Below are positions 7,523 to 11,071 of a stretch of 11,071 bases of DNA, in pieces. The first letter of the stretch is position 1; each line of letters starts with the position of its first letter. Location: NCBI GenBank assembly GCA_020048255.1, contig JAIFMR010000222.1, positions 1 through 11,071 of the forward strand, in the 5' to 3' direction. The notes beneath the pieces were generated by a model that made no database searches, was not told the origin of the DNA, and saw only the letters and a list, made by a program, of their open reading frames with translations. A program made the position numbers and the translations under genes. The stretch is from Rhodoferax sp. GTDB lineage: Bacteria > Pseudomonadota > Gammaproteobacteria > Burkholderiales > Burkholderiaceae_C.

Positions 7523-8320
7523 TCAGTCGACAAAAGCCACAACACGCGCTGGTGCGGCGCTGCAATTAGCCAGTTTGATGGGAAAGAAGCCCACCATGAA
7601 GCCGCTCAGGGGCAACGCGCCCAAGTTGGTCATTTGCTGGACGATGAAGGCCTCGCGCTCGACGATGGCTTTGTGGCCATCCCACAACACGGCCTTGTCT
7701 TTGGTCTCTTGGTACTTGCGGGCCATCAGTCCAAAGGGCAGGTCCCAGCCCACCGCATCGGTGCCCAAAATCGTGGCGCCTTGTCGGGTCAGGTGCAGGG
7801 TGCTGGCGCGGCTCATGCCCGGCTGCTGGTAATAGCCAGCCTCGTCCATGGTGTAGCGTTCCTGCCCTGTGCGGATCAGCACGGCATCTCCCTGGTTGAT
7901 GGTTTTGCCGGTTGCCGCCAGCGCAGCATCCAGCATGGCAATGGTGATTTCCTCGCCCAGCTTGGCCCAGGCGCGGACATCCAAAACCAACCCGGGACGG
8001 TAGAGTTCGCCCAAGTCAATGTCGGTGATGGTGCGCGCTGGCGCGCCAGCAATTCGTGAGGCACTGTGTAGTGGCGCATCCACATGGGTGCCGCAGTGCG
8101 AGGACATGTCGCTCAGAATCTCGGCACCCCAGCCTTCACCATCAGGCAAATCGTTATGGGTGCAGCCCAGGTATTTGCAGAACTCGTCTGCACCTTTTTC
8201 CTTGGGATGGAAGTACTCAATCTTGGGTGCAACCACCATCGCAGCGCCGGCCAATGGCGGCGGAAGCCTGGCGCGGTTAGCAGGGTCCAGGGTTTGTGTC
8301 AGGTCGATCAGACGTGTCAT
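7523..8320 (-). CDS. Cyclase-family (KynB-like, PF04199) metal-dependent hydrolase
   Basis: A 265-aa cytosolic protein of the cyclase/kynurenine formamidase superfamily. Residues 75-85, HCGTHVDAPLH, match the metal-binding signature HxGTHxDxPxH (ligands His75, His79, Asp81). His216 fits the later His ligand. Residue 228, 12 positions on, is Gln (codon at 7637-7639), where family enzymes are expected to have a Glu ligand (as I recall, His160 and Glu172 in Bacillus KynB). Relatives hydrolyse amide, lactone or ring bonds. The true substrate is unknown, and kynurenine is unlikely because no kynurenine-pathway genes are nearby. The frame extends upstream to 8380, but the ATG at 8320 is chosen. It has AGAGGAG at 8 nt, and MTRLIDLTQTLDP is a normal N-terminus for the family. 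This is the first gene of the minus-strand operon and diverges from the MBL-fold gene. Confidence 0.92.
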   Translation of the reverse strand: MTRLIDLTQTLDPANRARLPPPLAGAAMVVAPKIEYFHPKEKGADEFCKYLGCTHNDLPDGEGWGAEILSDMSSHCGTHVDAPLHSASRIAGAPARTITDIDLGELYRPGLVLDVRAWAKLGEEITIAMLDAALAATGKTINQGDAVLIRTGQERYTMDEAGYYQQPGMSRASTLHLTRQGATILGTDAVGWDLPFGLMARKYQETKDKAVLWDGHKAIVEREAFIVQQMTNLGALPLSGFMVGFFPIKLANCSAAPARVVAFVD

Positions 8321-8528
8321 GCTGAGGTCTCCTCTTGTAAAGATATGTTGACAGCATGAAGTTTCGGACCCACAACGCATACCCGATATCAGTTTTCCGC
8401 AAACGCGAATTAACTTTTAAAAAAAGCAAAAGGCTTGTGGTGGATCTTCTTTCTGGTCTTGCGGAATTCCGATAGCTCTAGGTTTTCGTCCACCGCAGAA
8501 TGCACGAATCTTTGTTAAAGAGGTGCTT
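8321..8528. promoter_or_regulatory. Divergent intergenic region (cyclase operon / MBL-fold gene)
   Basis: These 208 nt must contain the promoters for both directions. I could not find a convincing sigma-70 pair for either. TTGACA at 8348-8353 (plus) has no matching -10 box. TTGCGG occurs on both strands, also without a good partner. An AT-rich run (TTAACTTTTAAAAAAAG, around 8411-8427) could be an UP-like or bendable element. An imperfect 13-bp palindrome, ATGTTGACAGCAT (8345-8357), lies just upstream of the cyclase ribosome site and is an operator candidate. CGGAATTCCG (8462-8471) is a perfect 10-bp palindrome but may be chance. Shine-Dalgarno sites flank both ends: AGAGGAG for the cyclase and AAAGAGG (8517-8523) for the MBL-fold gene. 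Confidence 0.5.
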
Positions 8529-9551
8529 ATGCGCGTCAACCCATCCCTGAAAATCTCACCGGCGGCCTTATGTGTTGCCGTGCTGCTGACACTGTGCACA
8601 CCAAGCTCGGCTCAGCCAGTAGCCGAGCCACCTGCAAGCCAGCAACTGTCATCAACTCGGCTGATTCTGTTGGGCACAGGTGCAGGTCCGATTCCGCGCA
8701 AAGACCGGTCACAGCCTGCCAATCTGCTGATCGTGGGCGGCAGACCTTACCTGATTGATGCGGGCAATGGTGTGGCACGCCAACTGGCACATGTGGGCTT
8801 GGTGCCATCGGACATCCGCACGGTGTTCATTACCCACCACCACATTGACCACAACGCGGACATGGGTGCACTGATGTCCTACGCCTGGATCGAGGACAAC
8901 AAACGCAACGACAAAGGCGTGGCACCTATGCGTTTTTATGGTCCCGCATCTACCTCGGCACTGGTTCAGGCAGCACATAACTTTTTAGCAGTATCGGAAC
9001 GCATTTTTCGTGCGGGTGTACCCATGGCACCATCTGCGGGTCACTTTGAAGGGCATGACGTGACCGCTCCAGGTGAAGTCTTTCGCGATGACCGGGTGGT
9101 GGTCACTGCCGTCGAAAACACCCACTACATGACCGCCCAGGCGGGCGCTCCCAACTCGGACAAGTCCTACTCCTACCGCTTCGACACACCTGGGCGGTCG
9201 GTTGTTTTTTGCGGAGATACGGGTCCCAGTGAAGCCCTTGGCACGCTGGCTAAGGGGGCTGATGTTCTGGTCTGCGAGGTCAACGATCTGGACGCCTCGA
9301 TGCAACAAATAGCGGCAACCACAAAGCTGCCACCTCTGGCCCTCAAAGCCGTTCGCATGCACATGGAGCGCCAGCACATCACGCCGGAGCAGATTGGCAT
9401 GCTGGCACAAAAGGCCGGCGTGAAGTCAGTCGTGCTCACACACTTCTCCCCTGGCATGGACGGAGAAACAGATGCCAGCAAGTACACCAACGGCGTGCGC
9501 AAGCACTTTTCTGGTTCGGTCATCGCTGGGAGAGATTTGTTGGAGTATTAA
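8529..9551 (+). CDS. Secreted MBL-fold metallo-hydrolase (RNase Z/arylsulfatase-like branch)
   Basis: A 340-aa protein with an N-terminal signal sequence (PAALCVAVLLTLCTPSSAQ, cleavage near residue 28-29). Its metallo-beta-lactamase fold has all metal sites visible. These are LLGTGAGPIPRKDRSQP at the start, HHHIDH (103-108, an HxHxDH motif), His199 in ENTHY, Asp230 in CGDTG and His305 in LTHFSPG. The late block ERQHITPEQIG resembles the tRNase Z/arylsulfatase-type branch. Such exported members are generic hydrolases of esters, lactones or phospho/sulfo-esters. The substrate cannot be deduced, and a tRNA-processing role is unlikely for an exported protein. The ATG at 8529 is chosen over an in-frame GTG at 8523 because AAAGAGG (8517-8523) lies 5 nt upstream of it and would overlap the GTG. 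It diverges from the minus-strand operon, so shared regulation is possible. Confidence 0.93.
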   Translation: MRVNPSLKISPAALCVAVLLTLCTPSSAQPVAEPPASQQLSSTRLILLGTGAGPIPRKDRSQPANLLIVGGRPYLIDAGNGVARQLAHVGLVPSDIRTVFITHHHIDHNADMGALMSYAWIEDNKRNDKGVAPMRFYGPASTSALVQAAHNFLAVSERIFRAGVPMAPSAGHFEGHDVTAPGEVFRDDRVVVTAVENTHYMTAQAGAPNSDKSYSYRFDTPGRSVVFCGDTGPSEALGTLAKGADVLVCEVNDLDASMQQIAATTKLPPLALKAVRMHMERQHITPEQIGMLAQKAGVKSVVLTHFSPGMDGETDASKYTNGVRKHFSGSVIAGRDLLEY

Positions 9552-9585
9552 ACAACTGGACAGTGCCGCAAATACTTAGCCGTAA

Positions 9586-9900
9586 ATGCGCGGCGCTTTA
9601 ACCAAACCGGATCCTGAAAACGGGTCCAATGTGGCACCGCCGCCATCGTCAAGAAAGGCTGGAAGCGGGTGCTTTCGCACCGTCCGCTGTCTGATGTTCC
9701 ACTTCAATCTCATTCAGCAACCGTTTAATGCCTTTGGCATCTTGACCAAAGCGGTCGACTACACGCGTTGGATGTGGTCCTACAATAACCAAAGCCCTAT
9801 CTCCAAAGCAGCATTTGGCCATGGTGGCATAGCCGTGCCACTTTTAGGTCCCATGGAAATCGAGAGAAATAGCGTGGAACTTGATCGGAGTTCAACCTAA
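9586..9900 (+). CDS. Uncertain small ORF (104 aa), may not be a gene
   Basis: An open frame with no recognised domain and no Shine-Dalgarno before its ATG. Its TAA overlaps the ATG of the next gene by one base (TAATG), which would be compatible with coupling, but the next gene has its own GGAG site. Third-position GC is about 57%. A 6-bp hairpin followed by TTTT (9824-9845) lies inside it, which argues for non-coding sequence. On the opposite strand, 9649-9822 encodes an alternative 57-aa frame (MAKCCFGDRALVIVGPHPTR onward, then VDRFGQDAKGIKRLLNEIE). That frame has low third-position GC (about 42%) and no ribosome site. I cannot decide which, if either, is real. The whole 9552-9899 stretch may be a decayed gene or leader DNA. 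Confidence 0.25.
   Translation: MRGALTKPDPENGSNVAPPPSSRKAGSGCFRTVRCLMFHFNLIQQPFNAFGILTKAVDYTRWMWSYNNQSPISKAAFGHGGIAVPLLGPMEIERNSVELDRSST
9824..9845 (+). terminator. Weak hairpin plus T-run, possible terminator upstream of the SpoIIAA-like gene
   Basis: GTGGCA (9824-9829), loop TAGCCG, TGCCAC (9836-9841), then TTTT. The six-base-pair stem with four T residues is at the weak end for an intrinsic terminator. If active, it would end transcripts from the MBL-fold gene before the SpoIIAA-like gene. The latter would then need a promoter in the roughly 50 nt that follow, or depend on readthrough. Confidence 0.3.
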
Positions 9901-10292
9901 TGTTCACAGTCGCTGTCCACTACATGCCGAACGAGCAAATTGTTAGGCTGACTACGTTTGGCACATTGGACCTTGAAGCCAGCCGGGAACTCGTCGCCAC
10001 GGGGAAGACCGCCGCTGTGCAATATAGTACAACCCGTTGCCTTGTCGATCATCGATCAGTCGAATTGAAACTTCGCCTGATGGACGTACAGGACGTTCCC
10101 CTTATCGAGCAACAGGGTGGAGTTGATACAGACTTCTCAATAGCGCTACTTCACAACGGCACGGGGAGAGCCAAGGAGCTCTTTGCTTTTCTCGACGATC
10201 TATCCCAGATTCAGCATGGGCCGCGTCGCGTGTTCATTGATGAAACTGAAGCCATTGGGTGGTTGATAAGTCGTCCTGCGAGACCAGCTTGA
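9900..10292 (+). CDS. Small SpoIIAA/STAS-like protein (130 aa), function unknown
   Basis: The ATG at 9900 has GGAG (9887-9890) with a 9-nt spacer. The protein begins with a beta-hairpin-like segment (FTVAVHYMPNEQIVRLTTFG, 2-21). A helix, TLDLEASRELVATGKTAA (22-39), follows, then a strand containing CLVDHRS and alternating strand/helix elements. It ends with PRRVFIDETEAIGWLIS. This order, and the closing RVFxDExEAxxWL pattern, resemble the SpoIIAA-like/STAS-SEC14 proteins of 120-140 aa common in proteobacteria. The assignment is by resemblance only. There is no signal peptide or membrane segment, so it is cytosolic. No partner (kinase or sigma factor) is visible nearby. Codon use is less GC-biased at third positions than in the operon genes, in keeping with a different history for this end of the window. 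Confidence 0.75.
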   Translation: MFTVAVHYMPNEQIVRLTTFGTLDLEASRELVATGKTAAVQYSTTRCLVDHRSVELKLRLMDVQDVPLIEQQGGVDTDFSIALLHNGTGRAKELFAFLDDLSQIQHGPRRVFIDETEAIGWLISRPARPA

Positions 10293-10719
10293 ACGGCGCC
10301 GGAACGGCCTGAGATTATTGCGGCCATTCGAGGTGTTCGGCTAATGGTCGAGTCCGGGTGTCCATTAAATTGATTTTGGGACCTCACTGTTGCCGTTGGG
10401 CCACTGGAGGCGATGACCGGTTGAATCCAAGCTGCACAAGAGTCGCACAGTGATCTGAAATTACACCGCATCCGCCAACGTCAGCTTTCTGATTTCTAAG
10501 CACCAAATTCAATGGCCGCTGCCACCAACCGTGGTCGACAGCTAAGGGCACGTAGTTCGCGGTCACGATGGGCTGGTTCAGAGCATCCCGGTTTGACGTT
10601 AATCCCAACGTCGGAGATCCGGCGAGTAATTCGAGTTGGCCGTTGGCTCCGACCAGTAGCAGCTTTCGGGCGGCAAAAAGAGCTTTACTCGATGGGCAAT
10701 AAAGCCGCCGCCAATCCCA
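10293..10719. other. Gene-poor stretch, no convincing coding sequence
   Basis: About 430 nt lie between the SpoIIAA-like gene and the end of the XRE gene. Open frames on both strands (for example 10384-10608 minus with a TTG start, 10211-10471 minus, 10512-10817 plus) lack ribosome sites and recognisable motifs and overlap neighbouring genes. Two loosely similar blocks, containing GTTGCCGTTGG (about 10388) and GTTGGCCGTTGGC (about 10634), could be remnants of a degenerate repeat, but the match is short. A 6-bp inverted repeat (GATGGG 10691-10696 / CCCATC 10716-10721) brackets the end of the XRE gene without a U-run. No tRNA, attC site or insertion-sequence end was recognised. Confidence 0.5.
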
Positions 10720-10932
10720 TCAGACGGTCTCATCCTCGACGTATTCAACCAATTCGCCAACGGTGCAGCCAAAGTGCCTGCACAGGGTATCAAGAGTTGC
10801 AAGATCAATGCGCGTAGTAGTTTCTTGGTAAAGGCCCGAAATCGTATTTCTTGCCAGACCTGTATCGCGTTGTACGTCTGCGATCTTTAGCTTGCGCTCA
10901 CCAAGAAGTCGGGACAGCTGAATTTTGATCAT
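10720..10932 (-). CDS. XRE/Cro-CI-type HTH transcriptional regulator (70 aa)
   Basis: A single-domain DNA-binding protein, MIKIQLSRLLGERKLKIADV and onward. The helix-turn-helix lies near residues 16-37: KIADVQRDTG is the positioning helix and LARNTISGLYQET contains the recognition helix. The closing part, LDTLCRHFGCTVGELVEYVED, is the typical short XRE (HTH_26-like) C-terminus. There is no effector domain, so it probably acts as a small repressor dimer. Two tandem ATGs occur. AGGAGG (10939-10944) is 3 nt from the first (10935) but 6 nt from the second (10932), so the second is the better start. Upstream DNA is AT-rich and full of palindromes, which fits an autoregulated repressor facing a divergent gene off the right edge. 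Confidence 0.9.
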   Translation of the reverse strand: MIKIQLSRLLGERKLKIADVQRDTGLARNTISGLYQETTTRIDLATLDTLCRHFGCTVGELVEYVEDETV

Positions 10933-10953
10933 CATTGACCTCCTTTTGGCATC

Positions 10954-10971
10954 TGTTGCAAATTAGCAACA
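10954..10971. promoter_or_regulatory. 18-bp palindrome in the XRE leader, candidate operator
   Basis: TGTTGCAAATTAGCAACA: the 6-bp arms TGTTGC/GCAACA are perfect, and 8 of 9 pairs match overall. It lies 19 nt upstream of the first XRE ATG. The size and symmetry suit a dimeric XRE repressor, or a transcript hairpin just ahead of the ribosome site. Assignment to this repressor is inferred. Confidence 0.5.
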
Positions 10972-10991
10972 AGCTATTCAAAATAATCTAC

Positions 10992-11044
10992 TAGCTGATC
11001 ATTATAATCAGTTACATTATCACTTAGCTGATCATTATGACCAG
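10992..11044. repeat. Two direct copies of a 17-bp imperfect palindrome (operator-like array)
   Basis: TAGCTGATCATTAT occurs exactly at 10992-11005 and again at 11025-11038, 33 bp apart (about three helical turns). Each copy starts a 17-bp dyad with 7 of 8 pairs matching: CTGATCATTATAATCAG (10995-11011) and CTGATCATTATGACCAG (11028-11044). A weaker dyad, GTTACATTATCAC (11011-11023), lies between them. Spaced copies on one DNA face in an AT-rich divergent region indicate cooperative binding of a regulator, most simply the adjacent XRE protein (inference). Confidence 0.65.
11001..11008. promoter_or_regulatory. Overlapping divergent -10 boxes (TATAAT on both strands)
   Basis: TATAAT is present on the plus strand at 11003-11008 and on the minus strand at 11006-11001, both inside the first 17-bp dyad. 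Neither has a good -35 hexamer at 16-18 nt, so promoter strength may depend on an activator or be weak. A protein on this dyad would cover both -10 boxes, an economical way to shut down the XRE gene and a rightward gene together. Confidence 0.4.
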
Positions 11045-11057
11045 TAAGGAGATTAAA

Positions 11058-11071
11058 TTGTATAGTAACCT
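11058..11071 (+). CDS. Possible start of a divergent gene, cut by the right edge
   Basis: AAGGAG (11046-11051) is a strong ribosome site, followed 6 nt later by TTG (11058-11060) and the open codons TAT AGT AAC. With a plus-strand TATAAT at 11003-11008, this is what the first codons of a repressor-controlled rightward gene would look like. Only four codons are visible, and an ATG just beyond the edge is an equally good start. No product can be named. Confidence 0.25.

Noticed and set aside
7517..8059. 180-aa plus-strand open frame over the cyclase gene
   Set aside because: Shadow of the cyclase gene, which has the HxGTHxDxPxH signature on the minus strand.
8348..8353. TTGACA as a -35 box for the MBL-fold gene
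   Set aside because: No acceptable -10 hexamer at 15-19 nt downstream, and it would give an unusually long leader of about 150 nt.
8462..8471. CGGAATTCCG perfect palindrome as an operator
   Set aside because: A 10-bp palindrome is fairly likely by chance in 200 nt, and there is no second copy or supporting context.
10384..10608. 74-aa minus-strand open frame with a TTG start
   Set aside because: No ribosome site, no recognisable domain, and composition like the surrounding non-coding DNA.
10600..10620. Possible integron attC core (GTTAATC / CCAAC)
   Set aside because: The bases do not fit the GTTRRRY/RYYYAAC cores, and no paired L/R boxes or imperfect palindrome was found.
10691..10721. 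Inverted repeat GATGGG/CCCATC at the XRE stop as a terminator
   Set aside because: The 6-bp arms enclose a 19-nt loop and no U-run follows.
10512..10817. 101-aa plus-strand open frame
   Set aside because: Arg/Ser-rich, runs antisense into the XRE gene and has no ribosome site.

Overview
The window looks like a chromosomal segment of a betaproteobacterium, probably a Burkholderiales/Comamonadaceae-type organism. This rests on moderate-to-high GC, strong AGGAGG-type ribosome sites and the gene families present. The assignment is by general resemblance and was not tested.

Region 1 (1-8320, minus strand) is a compact six-gene operon, read from right to left. In order it encodes a cyclase-family zinc hydrolase, a DUF1302 outer-membrane beta-barrel, a DUF1329 periplasmic protein, a YCF48-like beta-propeller, a 12-TM MMPL/RND transporter, and an acyl-CoA synthetase cut by the left window edge. 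Gaps are 3-75 nt, and most genes have a clear Shine-Dalgarno site. The middle four genes can be read as a trans-envelope route for a hydrophobic molecule: inner-membrane RND pump, periplasmic LolA-like carrier, propeller scaffold and outer-membrane barrel. The flanking cyclase and CoA ligase are enzymes that could act on the same compound or its products. The substrate and the direction of transport cannot be read from the sequence.

Region 2 (8321-8528) is the intergenic space between the operon and a divergent plus-strand gene (8529-9551) for a secreted metallo-beta-lactamase-fold hydrolase. All metal-binding motifs of that enzyme are present.

Region 3 (9552-10719) is less orderly. It holds an uncertain small ORF, a clear small gene for a SpoIIAA/STAS-like protein (9900-10292), and about 430 nt without a convincing gene.

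Region 4 (10720-11071) carries a minus-strand gene for a 70-aa XRE-type repressor. Its upstream DNA is strongly AT-rich and contains an 18-bp palindrome, two copies of a 17-bp imperfect palindrome 33 bp apart, back-to-back TATAAT boxes, and an AAGGAG site facing right. This looks like a divergent, autoregulated control region, and the controlled gene begins at or just past the right edge.

The items most worth following up are the four-protein envelope module linked to catabolic enzymes, the cyclase whose expected fifth zinc ligand (Glu) appears to be Gln, the strong hairpin inside the operon, and the operator array at the right edge.
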